Below the pieces are notes generated by a model. It worked only from the letters and a program-made list of their open reading frames with translations, made no database searches and was not told the origin of the DNA. The position numbers and the translations under genes are program-made. Below are positions 7,331 to 13,224 of a stretch of DNA of 13,224 nucleotides, in pieces (positions within the stretch are counted from its first letter, which is position 1; each line of letters opens with the position of its first letter). Source of the DNA: JAJFFW01 sp039187035 (lineage in GTDB: Bacteria; Pseudomonadota; Alphaproteobacteria; Caulobacterales; Parvularculaceae); contig JBCCZS010000078.1 of assembly GCA_039187035.1 (NCBI GenBank), forward strand, positions 1-13,224, in the 5' to 3' direction.

Positions 7331-9124
7331 GTGGCGAAGAAACTTGGCGATCTGATCAAGGAATGGTCTCCGGAACAATTAACGGGGCTCGACGCCCTGT
7401 TCGCCGCCGCGGAAACGCCGCGTACGCCGATGCATATCGGCGGTTGCGCGATATACGATCCCTCCACCGCGCCCGGCGGCGCGGTGCGCTTTAAAGACAT
7501 TCTGCAGTTCGTCGAAGATCGCTTGCACCGTACCCAGACATTCCGGCAAAAACTCAAGCATGCGCCGCTCGGCCTCGACAATCCGTACTGGGTCGACGAT
7601 CCGGACTTCGACATCGAGTTCCACATTCGCCATATCGCCTTGCCCCAACCGGGCGACTGGCGACAGCTCTGCATTCAAGTCGCCCGGCTGCATGCGCGCT
7701 CGCTCGACATGTCCAAACCCCTTTGGGAATTCACCGTCATCGAAGGGCTCGACAATATTCCGGGCGTACCGAAAGGGTCGTATGCGATCGTTTCGAAGGT
7801 GCACCACTGCGCCGTTGACGGCGTTTCGGGCGTCGAGATCAGCCAGGCGCTGCACACGTTGGAAGCGGAAGACGACGTCGCCTCCGAAGCGCATGATCCG
7901 TGGACGCCGGGACGCACGCCCGGGGCGATAGAGCTTTTGGCCCGCGCCAATTTCAACAATGCGGTCAAGCCGTTTCACGCGATGAACGTCGCCCGCAAAC
8001 TCGCGCCCGGCGCGTGGAAATACGCGGCAGGCGTGACGCGCGGCGACTTCCGCCTCCTCGGCACGAAAGTGCCGCGCACCCGCTTTAACGCAACCGTCTC
8101 CGGCCACCGCGTATTCGAAGGCGTGACCTTCGACCTTGCGGACGTGAAGAAGATCCGTGGGCGGATCCCCGGCGTCACGGTCAACGACGTCATGCTCGCC
8201 GTCGTCGGCGGCGGCCTGCGCCGCTATTTGAAATCAAAGGACGAACTGCCGGCGGACTCGCTCATCGCCATGGCGCCGATTTCGGTGCGCGCTAAAGGCG
8301 AGAAATCCGCGCTCGGCAATCAAGTGTCGGCGCTCAGCGTGCCGCTCGGCACCCACGTGGCCGACCCGCTGGCGCGGCTGCACTTCACGCATAACGAAGC
8401 GACGAGCCAAAAGGAAATGGCCAACGCGGTAGGCGCGCGCGATCTGGCGGACGCCTCGAAACTCGCCCCGGCGACGCTGTCGGGCGTGTCGGCGCGGCTT
8501 TATTCGCGGCTCGGTCTCGCAAACCGCTTGAGCCCGATGTTCAATACGGTCGTCACCAACGTGCCGGGCCCGCAGGCGCCGCTTTACATGGCCGGCGCGC
8601 GCATGGTCGCGAGCTACGGCACCGGGCCGGTCATGGATTCCATGGGCCTCTTCCACGCGGTCACGAGTTATTGCGGGGAAATCGTCATTACCGTGACGGC
8701 CTGCCGCGACATGCTTCCCGATCCGGCGTTCTACGCCGAGTGCCTGCAGGCGTCGTTCGATGAACTCTTAGACGCCGCATCCGAGCCGCGCGCGCCGAAG
8801 AAACGCAAAAAAGCCGCCACGGCCGACGCGTCGCCGCTCAGCGAACAACCGATCGACATTCAAATCGAGACCGCTGTCGCCGCCGGCGCGGCGGACGATC
8901 TGACGGTCATTCGCGGTCTCGGCCGCGCGCTTGCCGCGCGTCTCGCCGCCGCCGGCATCGGCACGCTACGCGACATCGCGACCTTGTCGCCGGAGGCTGC
9001 GGCCGCGCTTGATCAGGACTTGGCCCTGCGCGGACGAATTTTCCGGGACGATTGGATCGGCCAAGCCGCCGCGATCCTCGCAAACGGACGCGCGCCGGCC
9101 GACGCCGCCGCGTCGGTCCACTAG
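7331..9124 (+). CDS. Wax ester synthase/diacylglycerol acyltransferase (WS/DGAT) fused to a C-terminal helix-hairpin-helix domain
   Basis: Transfers fatty acyl-CoA to long-chain alcohols or diacylglycerol, making wax esters or triacylglycerol at the membrane/lipid-body surface (family knowledge). The catalytic motif HHxxxDG is intact as HHCAVDG near residue 158. The N-terminal half begins SPEQLTGLDALFAAAETPRTPMHIGG, typical of the family. The C-terminal half has VNDVMLAVVGGGLRRYL and NTVVTNVPGPQAPLYMAGA. The WS/DGAT part ends near residue 483, close to the usual 450-500. Then come a basic linker with PKKRKKA (about 490) and a helix-hairpin-helix domain at about 521-583: DDLTVIRGLGRALAARLAAAG, then a segment ending GRIFRDDWIGQAAAIL. 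This tail matches the pattern seen at the C-termini of some alphaproteobacterial NuoE and ribosomal L21 proteins. The gene starts with GTG and is followed after 20 bp by an alpha/beta hydrolase gene. Confidence 0.94.
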   Translation: MAKKLGDLIKEWSPEQLTGLDALFAAAETPRTPMHIGGCAIYDPSTAPGGAVRFKDILQFVEDRLHRTQTFRQKLKHAPLGLDNPYWVDDPDFDIEFHIRHIALPQPGDWRQLCIQVARLHARSLDMSKPLWEFTVIEGLDNIPGVPKGSYAIVSKVHHCAVDGVSGVEISQALHTLEAEDDVASEAHDPWTPGRTPGAIELLARANFNNAVKPFHAMNVARKLAPGAWKYAAGVTRGDFRLLGTKVPRTRFNATVSGHRVFEGVTFDLADVKKIRGRIPGVTVNDVMLAVVGGGLRRYLKSKDELPADSLIAMAPISVRAKGEKSALGNQVSALSVPLGTHVADPLARLHFTHNEATSQKEMANAVGARDLADASKLAPATLSGVSARLYSRLGLANRLSPMFNTVVTNVPGPQAPLYMAGARMVASYGTGPVMDSMGLFHAVTSYCGEIVITVTACRDMLPDPAFYAECLQASFDELLDAASEPRAPKKRKKAATADASPLSEQPIDIQIETAVAAGAADDLTVIRGLGRALAARLAAAGIGTLRDIATLSPEAAAALDQDLALRGRIFRDDWIGQAAAILANGRAPADAAASVH

Positions 9125-9128
9125 TCTT

Positions 9129-9134
9129 AAGGAG
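9129..9134 (+). promoter_or_regulatory. Ribosome binding site deciding the alpha/beta hydrolase start
   Basis: AAGGAG lies just after the WS/DGAT stop, 10 bp before the ATG at 9145. It argues against an in-frame ATG at 9052 inside the WS/DGAT gene and against the ATG at 9154. Confidence 0.65.
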
Positions 9135-9144
9135 CACCGCGCCC

Positions 9145-10065
9145 ATGCCGCTCATGAAAGCCAACGGCGTCGACATCGAAGTCGAAACGCACGGCGACCC
9201 GCAGAACCCCACGGTCCTGTTGATCATGGGGCTCGCGGCGCAACTGACGCATTGGCCCGACGCCTTCATCAAAGACCTTGTCGCCGAGGGTTACCACGTG
9301 GTCGCGTTCGACAATCGCGACATCGGCCTGTCGCAGAAGCTCCACACGAAACGCGCGCCGCAACCGGCGACCCACGCGCTCGTTGCGCGGCTGTTTCGGC
9401 CGGCGGCGATCGCGCCCTACACGCTCGTCGACATGGCGCGCGACGAGGTCGGCGTCCTCGACGCGCTTGAGGTGGACCAAGCCCACGTCGTCGGCGTCTC
9501 CATGGGCGGTATGATCGGACAGGTCATGGCGGCTCTTCACAAGACCCGCGTCGCGAGTTTCACCGCGATTATGTCGACCACGAACAATCCGAAATTGCCG
9601 AAGCCGGACCCCGCGCTCCTTCGCGAAATTTTTACAACGCGCACGCGCCCGCGCACGCGCGACGACCTCATCGACCGCACGGTTGCTTTGTGGAACATGA
9701 TCGGCACGCCCGACGGCGGGCGCGACCCGGACGAATTCCGCGAGCACATCGCCGCCGCCGTCGACCGCTGCACCTATCCGGCCGGCGTGCGCCGCCAAAT
9801 CGCGGCGATCATTTCGACGGGCGACTTACGTCGCTACGCCCGGCGCGTGACGGCGCCGACGATCGTCATTCACGGCACCATCGACCCCTTAACGCCGATG
9901 CAGGGCGGTCTCGACATCGCCGCGAACGTCCCCGGCGCGAAGGCGCACCTTATCGAAGGCATGGGCCATGATCTGCCCCCCAAGCATCTGCCCGAAGCCA
10001 CCCGCTTCCTGATCGACCATCTCCGGTCGGTCGAGGAGACCGGCGCCGCCGAAGCGGCCGCCTGA
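9145..10065 (+). CDS. Alpha/beta-fold hydrolase (esterase/lipase-like)
   Basis: A 306-residue serine hydrolase, no signal peptide, so cytoplasmic. Visible landmarks: the oxyanion-hole strand VLLIMGLAAQLTHWP, VVAFDNRDIGLS, the nucleophile elbow GVSMGG with Ser119, the acid Asp247 in HGTIDPLTP, and the base His275 in GMGHDLP. The catalytic triad is therefore complete. The layout (HGxxD...GHD near the C-terminus, with a helical cap between residues about 140 and 210) is that of the general alpha/beta hydrolase fold family, such as esterases and RdmC-like methylesterases. It sits 20 bp after the WS/DGAT and 41 bp before the phasin-like gene. By context it may act on wax esters, acylglycerols or PHA-derived esters (inference); the substrate cannot be read from the sequence. 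Confidence 0.9.
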   Translation: MPLMKANGVDIEVETHGDPQNPTVLLIMGLAAQLTHWPDAFIKDLVAEGYHVVAFDNRDIGLSQKLHTKRAPQPATHALVARLFRPAAIAPYTLVDMARDEVGVLDALEVDQAHVVGVSMGGMIGQVMAALHKTRVASFTAIMSTTNNPKLPKPDPALLREIFTTRTRPRTRDDLIDRTVALWNMIGTPDGGRDPDEFREHIAAAVDRCTYPAGVRRQIAAIISTGDLRRYARRVTAPTIVIHGTIDPLTPMQGGLDIAANVPGAKAHLIEGMGHDLPPKHLPEATRFLIDHLRSVEETGAAEAAA

Positions 10066-10094
10066 ATGAACGACCTGACACGACACAAATCAAT

Positions 10095-10100
10095 AAGGAG
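10095..10100 (+). promoter_or_regulatory. Strong ribosome binding site of the phasin-like gene
   Basis: AAGGAG is 6 bp before the ATG at 10107, the best Shine-Dalgarno in the window. It fits high expression, as expected of a granule-coat protein, and excludes the upstream ATG at 10066. Confidence 0.8.
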
Positions 10101-10106
10101 AAAACC

Positions 10107-10559
10107 ATGCCTGCCGCAAAGAAAACCACGAAGAAAACCGCCCGCAAGACCGCCGCGAAAGCCAAACCGGCCGCGCAAACCGTCGACGCTGCGGACGAGA
10201 ATGTTGAATCGATCCTCGCGCGCATCCAATCGGGCTTCAAAGAAGCCGGCGCCGCGCTCGCCGCGTCCGGCTCGATCATGGACGACAAACGCCGCTCGAT
10301 CCTCATGACGCTGATCGAAAACGCGCAAGAAAACACCGACGCGACGTTTGACGCGCTGCGCGACGTGATGGAAGCCGACACGGTCGCCGATTCGCTCCGT
10401 ATCCAACGCGACGCGCTGCGCGAAGGCATTGAACGCAACGTTGCGCAAGTGCGCACGGTCGCGTCGATGACGGCGGAAAGCGGCCGCGAAGTCGTCGAGC
10501 CGGTCGCCGGTTATGTCGGGACGCTGCGCGATCGCGTCCGCAACGGCGCGTCGGCGTAG
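10107..10559 (+). CDS. Phasin-like granule-associated protein with Lys/Ala-rich histone-like N-terminal tail
   Basis: A 150-residue protein. Residues 1-24 are a Lys/Ala/Thr tail (PAAKKTTKKTARKTAAKAKP) like the DNA-binding tails of PhaF/PhaM-type phasins and histone H1-like bacterial proteins. Residues about 28-145 are amphipathic and almost entirely helical (ENVESILARIQSGFKEAGAA, then AQENTDATFDALRDVMEADT, then RDALREGIERNVAQVRTVAS), with no Cys or Trp, as in phasins. Phasins coat PHA or lipid inclusions and control their size. It is the last gene of the WS/DGAT operon, with an ideal Shine-Dalgarno and an intrinsic terminator 47 bp after the stop. The phasin assignment rests on composition, length and context rather than a diagnostic motif. 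The alternative is a nucleoid-associated helical protein. Confidence 0.75.
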   Translation: MPAAKKTTKKTARKTAAKAKPAAQTVDAADENVESILARIQSGFKEAGAALAASGSIMDDKRRSILMTLIENAQENTDATFDALRDVMEADTVADSLRIQRDALREGIERNVAQVRTVASMTAESGREVVEPVAGYVGTLRDRVRNGASA

Positions 10560-10605
10560 CGAACGGGACGTCGCGACGGACGAACGCCAACGTCGAGAAT
10601 TAACG

Positions 10606-10633
10606 AAAGCCGGGCCATGCGCCCGGCTTTTTC
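10606..10633 (+). terminator. Intrinsic terminator ending the WS/DGAT-hydrolase-phasin operon
   Basis: A perfect 10-bp stem, AAAGCCGGGC (10606-10615) pairing with GCCCGGCTTT (10621-10630), with loop CATGC and followed by TTC. The T-run is TTTTT including the stem end. It lies between the phasin stop and the stop of the convergent lipase-like gene, so it may also work weakly for the minus strand. Confidence 0.9.
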
Positions 10634-10634
10634 T

Positions 10635-11441
10635 TTACGCGTCGTGATAAACGTGGCCGCTCGTCGGATAAGCGACACGTCGCCAGGCTGCCGCTTCCCG
10701 ATCGAAGCGCGACCATTGGTTTTCCGGCAAGGCGAGCCGATCGGCGACCGCGAAAAACACGAACGGGTTGACCCCGAGCCCGCAATGGCTGGCGCGGACT
10801 TCGATATTATCCGTATGGGCTGCTTCCGGCTCGATGCAGCCGCGCCAGGGCACGATCCCGTCCGATTTTGTGAATATGGCCGTTGACGGCACATGTTCCG
10901 GCGGGCGGCGAATATTGTCCATGAGCGTCTTCATTTCGTCGGACGTCTCAAGCGGCCCCGCGATCCGCTCGTACACCCACGAAATCGTCGAGGTCTCCGG
11001 TTGGCCGGAAATCGGGCTTCCGAGCGTGACGACCTGGCGGATCGTATCGGGCATGCGCTTGGCGAGCTCGCGGGCCATGACGCCGCCGAGACTCCAACCG
11101 ACAAGACTGACGCGGCGGCGCGACTGGCGGTATACGTTGACCACCCAATCGCTCAATTGGTCGACGACGTCGCCCTCCGCGCCCGGGCCGAGATTGCGTC
11201 CTAAATTCCATCCGTATACGCGGTACCCCTTGCTACGGATGAAACGGCGCAAGAACCCTGTAGCGCGGTCGCTCGTCAAAAAGCCCGGACAAACGATGAC
11301 GGGGTGGCCGTCGCCCGTCGGCGCGAGACGCAAGGGCAGCTCCGCAGCCGGAAGAAGCGACATTTCGGCGAGCATTCGCGTCGGCTCAAACAAGGCGAAC
11401 TGCAAAGGCGGGCGCTCAAGCGCGACTTCAGTTTGAGACAT
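10635..11441 (-). CDS. Alpha/beta hydrolase, lipase/esterase-like
   Basis: A 268-residue hydrolase, no signal peptide. Landmarks: PVIVCPGFLTSDRATGFLRR (oxyanion-hole strand and turn), GYRVYGWNLGRNLGPG, the nucleophile elbow GWSLGG with Ser117, VVTLGSPISG, a candidate acid Asp194 in KSDGIVPW and a candidate His219 in ASHCGLGVNP. The order and spacing fit the triacylglycerol-lipase type of alpha/beta hydrolase. The start at 11441 (MSQTEVALERPP) is chosen because the possible upstream extension to 11666 is Arg/Cys-rich, has no homology-like pattern and overlaps the GNAT gene. The ATG at 11453 is also possible (GGAG is too close to it, and about 12 bp from 11441). It is convergent with the phasin operon and likely intracellular. 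A role in mobilising stored lipid or PHA is inferred from position only. Confidence 0.88.
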   Translation of the reverse strand: MSQTEVALERPPLQFALFEPTRMLAEMSLLPAAELPLRLAPTGDGHPVIVCPGFLTSDRATGFLRRFIRSKGYRVYGWNLGRNLGPGAEGDVVDQLSDWVVNVYRQSRRRVSLVGWSLGGVMARELAKRMPDTIRQVVTLGSPISGQPETSTISWVYERIAGPLETSDEMKTLMDNIRRPPEHVPSTAIFTKSDGIVPWRGCIEPEAAHTDNIEVRASHCGLGVNPFVFFAVADRLALPENQWSRFDREAAAWRRVAYPTSGHVYHDA

Positions 11442-11608
11442 AAGGCGACGCATCTCCGACGACCCGGCGATAAGCGCCGACCGACAAAGTGTCGCACGGA
11501 TCGCCCGCAAGACGGAAGAGCGAAAATCACCGAATTTGTTTGCACCGCAACAATGCTGCGGTTGCGAAATACACTGAAAAATTTGCAGAATATGTGATAG
11601 CGCAAGCC
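11442..11608 (-). promoter_or_regulatory. Intergenic promoter region of the lipase-like gene with a dyad-symmetric element
   Basis: 167 bp, A/T-richer toward the GNAT end. It contains ACCGCA (11544-11549), a 7-bp loop, and TGCGGT (11557-11562), extended imperfectly to 11539-11569 as TTTGCACCGCA...TGCGGTTGCGAAA. Symmetry and GCA/TGC content make it a candidate operator. No convincing -35/-10 pair was found. Confidence 0.35.
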
Positions 11609-12199
11609 TTAGGCGTCTGAAACACCGTAGGCTGATAATTGGTTTGCGACGCGTTCGACGTCGCACGAGAGAATGACGATGTCGTGCAAGCCGCCCTCGC
11701 GGTCTTTGACGTGGTCTTTCAAGAGCGCTTCGGCGCGAAAGCCGAGCTCCTCGAAGATGCCGATGGCCCCTTTTTGGTCAGGCGTCATATGGGCGACGAG
11801 CTTCTCGACGCCGTCTGAGAGCGCCTTTCTGAAGCACTCCTCGATCAACAACCGGCCAAGCCCCTTCTTGCGCGCCGCCGGCGAGACGAGCGCGCGCACT
11901 TCGCCGACATGGGGCGACCAGGACAAGCGGTCTCTGATCAGCGCGACGCAGCCGACGATCGCCCCGTCCTGGCGGGCGAGAACGGTCCAGACGGAACCGG
12001 AGCCGTTGGCGCGGACCCAGGCGTCCATCACTTTTTCTTTGGAAATGTCGCGGCGCACAAAAATCAGATCATGCGCCGGCAGCGATTTTGCGAACGCCCA
12101 CACCGCGTCGCGATCATCGGGGCCCATCGTCTCGACCACGACGGACCCGTCCTCCAGGTCGAGCGTCAAGGGATATGCACGCGTTGAGGACGTCGTCAT
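11609..12199 (-). CDS. GNAT-family N-acetyltransferase
   Basis: A 196-residue acyl-CoA-dependent acyltransferase of the GNAT fold. Motif A is clear: the strand VGEVRALVSP (residues 98-107), then the pyrophosphate-binding loop ARKKGLGRLLIEECFRKAL, which fits R/Q-x-x-G-x-G/A. Downstream, KGAIGIFEELGFRAEALLKD (about 143-162) is the usual motif B region, with an N-x-x-A-like helix and the GF turn. The ATG at 12199 overlaps the TGA of the upstream PHA synthase-like gene as ATGA, with GGAG 8 bp upstream. A further ATG at 12220 is less well supported. The overlap implies translational coupling. The acceptor is unknown; coupling to a PHA synthase suggests a role in the same process (inference). Confidence 0.9.
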   Translation of the reverse strand: MTTSSTRAYPLTLDLEDGSVVVETMGPDDRDAVWAFAKSLPAHDLIFVRRDISKEKVMDAWVRANGSGSVWTVLARQDGAIVGCVALIRDRLSWSPHVGEVRALVSPAARKKGLGRLLIEECFRKALSDGVEKLVAHMTPDQKGAIGIFEELGFRAEALLKDHVKDREGGLHDIVILSCDVERVANQLSAYGVSDA

Positions 12200-13224
12200 A
12201 CGGAGCGCTCCGACAGCCATTCGTTAAGGCGCGGCCACAGGCGGCGCACGGCGTTCGGTCCGGCGACAAGGCTGATATGGCCGCCTTTAAGGACCAGTTC
12301 TTCTTTTTCTTCCGAGCCGGCAAGTTCGATGAGCGGCGCGCTCGCCGCCCGCGGCACGATGTGGTCGTGCTCGGCGACCGCATGGAGGAGCGGGACGGTG
12401 ATGTTCTTCAGGTTCGCGCTTTTGCCGCCGACCACGAGATCGCCCGTATAGAGCTTATTGCCCCACATCAGTTCTTTGGTCGTATCGCGGAAATACTCGC
12501 CGGCGAGCGGCAGCATTTCATTCGCCCACCGATCGAATTTCCTGTAGCTCTCGACGAATTCGTCGTTCCAGAGATTTTCCCACAGCGACAGGGTCGCCGC
12601 CGCCCGCCCGGTCGGGCGCAACAGGTCGAACGACGTCATGAGTAGATCGGGCGGCACGTTCCCGACCATGTCGACGAGGCGGTCCACGTCGAACGCGGAC
12701 GGGTCGGAAAAGGCGTTGAAAAGGCCGAACTCATGCCAATTGATCGGCGTCGTGAAACACACAAGGTTCTTCAACGGCCCGTCCGCATGCGTCGCGGCGT
12801 AGATCGTCGACAACACGCCGCCCATGCAATAGCCGATGACGGTGACGTCGGGTTCGCCGGTCGTCTCCTGGACCTTGCGAACGCAAGCCGGAATAAAATC
12901 CTGCGTGTAGGTCTCTAGTTTGAGGGATTTTTCTTCCGGGCGCGGCGGATCCCAATCGATCACGAAGACGTCGTAGCCGTTTTTGACGAGAAACTCGACG
13001 AAGCTCAATCCCGGCATGATGTCGAGCACGTAGGACCGGTTCGTGGTCGCCATGACGATCAGGATCGGGACGCGGTAAAGCTCGTCCGTTTGCGTCCGGT
13101 AATGGTAAAGGTTCAGCGTACCGCGCTTGTAGATCGTGTCTTTCGGGGTGAGGCCGACCGGCGGCGCGAGCGACGCGAAATACTCGACGCCTTTGATGTT
13201 GCGCTGAATGGTGCGCTCGACGAG
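12196..13224 (-). CDS. Class III-like PHA synthase (PhaC), alpha/beta hydrolase fold, N-terminus off window
   Basis: Polymerises hydroxyacyl-CoA into polyhydroxyalkanoate at the granule surface (family knowledge). The frame is open to the window edge, so 342 C-terminal residues are visible; an internal ATG at 13053 is not the start. The upstream part reads GTLNLYHYRTQTDELYRVPI and leads into the conserved NRSYVLDIMPGLSFVEFL and NGYDVFVIDWDPP. The lipase-like box is GYCMGG with Cys as nucleophile (codon 12826-12828), the hallmark of PHA synthases (G-x-C-x-G-G). The Asp is in AEHDHIVP (12364-12366) and the catalytic His in KGGHISLVAG (12277-12279), so the triad is intact. About 350 residues in total would fit class III PhaC, which normally needs a PhaE partner. 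None is visible, but it could lie off the window. It is the first visible gene of a minus-strand set, coupled to the GNAT gene. Confidence 0.87.
   Translation of the reverse strand, partial: LVERTIQRNIKGVEYFASLAPPVGLTPKDTIYKRGTLNLYHYRTQTDELYRVPILIVMATTNRSYVLDIMPGLSFVEFLVKNGYDVFVIDWDPPRPEEKSLKLETYTQDFIPACVRKVQETTGEPDVTVIGYCMGGVLSTIYAATHADGPLKNLVCFTTPINWHEFGLFNAFSDPSAFDVDRLVDMVGNVPPDLLMTSFDLLRPTGRAAATLSLWENLWNDEFVESYRKFDRWANEMLPLAGEYFRDTTKELMWGNKLYTGDLVVGGKSANLKNITVPLLHAVAEHDHIVPRAASAPLIELAGSEEKEELVLKGGHISLVAGPNAVRRLWPRLNEWLSERSV
12208..12211 (-). promoter_or_regulatory. Ribosome binding site for the GNAT gene inside the PHA synthase-like 3' end
   Basis: GGAG on the minus strand, 8 bp before the ATG at 12199 and within the last codons of the PhaC-like frame. 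It supports a translationally coupled ATGA start. Confidence 0.6.

Noticed and set aside
8234..8656. 140-codon minus-strand frame under the WS/DGAT gene
   Set aside because: Arg/His-rich antisense shadow of the conserved acyltransferase region.
9052..9144. 31-residue upstream extension of the first alpha/beta hydrolase, starting inside the WS/DGAT gene
   Set aside because: Arg-rich sequence in the shadow of the helix-hairpin-helix tail; a good Shine-Dalgarno sits before the ATG at 9145.
10066..10308. 80-codon plus-strand frame overlapping the phasin-like gene
   Set aside because: Lys/Arg/Pro-rich out-of-frame reading of the phasin gene with no ribosome binding site, whereas the phasin start has AAGGAG at ideal spacing.
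11442..11666. 75-residue N-terminal extension of the lipase-like hydrolase
   Set aside because: Arg/Cys-rich with no domain pattern, it spans the A/T-rich intergenic region and overlaps the 3' end of the GNAT gene.

Overview
The window is GC-rich chromosomal DNA with strong G/C bias at third codon positions. The gene set (a LapBCE-like type I secretion system, a wax ester synthase/DGAT, a phasin-like protein, a class III-like PHA synthase and an alphaproteobacterial-type helix-hairpin-helix tail) suggests an alphaproteobacterium, perhaps of the Hyphomicrobiales. That placement is inference; no rRNA or other marker gene is present. Ten protein genes are supported. The first (TolC) and last (PhaC-like) run off the window edges.

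Left third (1-6454): a complete-looking type I secretion export apparatus. A TolC-family outer-membrane protein (minus, incomplete at its C-terminus) and an HlyD-family adaptor (minus) lie in tandem. The inner-membrane ABC transporter is divergent (plus) from a short intergenic region. The TolC protein is unusual: about 550 residues of acidic, Ala/Pro-rich, probably disordered sequence sit between the signal peptide and the TolC domain. Within it a degenerate hexapeptide (consensus I-E-T-A-S-V) recurs ten times. No secreted substrate gene is visible.

Middle (6531-10633): a TetR-family regulator, then a plausible promoter, then a compact operon of three genes closed by a strong intrinsic terminator. 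The genes are a wax ester synthase/diacylglycerol acyltransferase (WS/DGAT), an alpha/beta hydrolase and a small phasin-like helical protein. The WS/DGAT ends in a basic linker and a helix-hairpin-helix domain. The phasin-like protein begins with a Lys/Ala-rich, histone-like tail. Two products of one operon therefore carry potential nucleic-acid-binding appendages, which suggests (inference) that neutral-lipid inclusions are linked to the nucleoid.

Right third (10635-13224, minus, convergent with the operon): a class III-like PHA synthase with a Cys nucleophile overlaps a GNAT acetyltransferase by ATGA. After a 167-bp gap with a dyad-symmetric element comes a lipase-like alpha/beta hydrolase. 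The right two thirds of the window therefore look like a carbon-storage locus combining wax/triacylglycerol synthesis, PHA synthesis, granule coating and two candidate ester hydrolases. No tRNA, rRNA, CRISPR array, insertion sequence or attachment site was seen.
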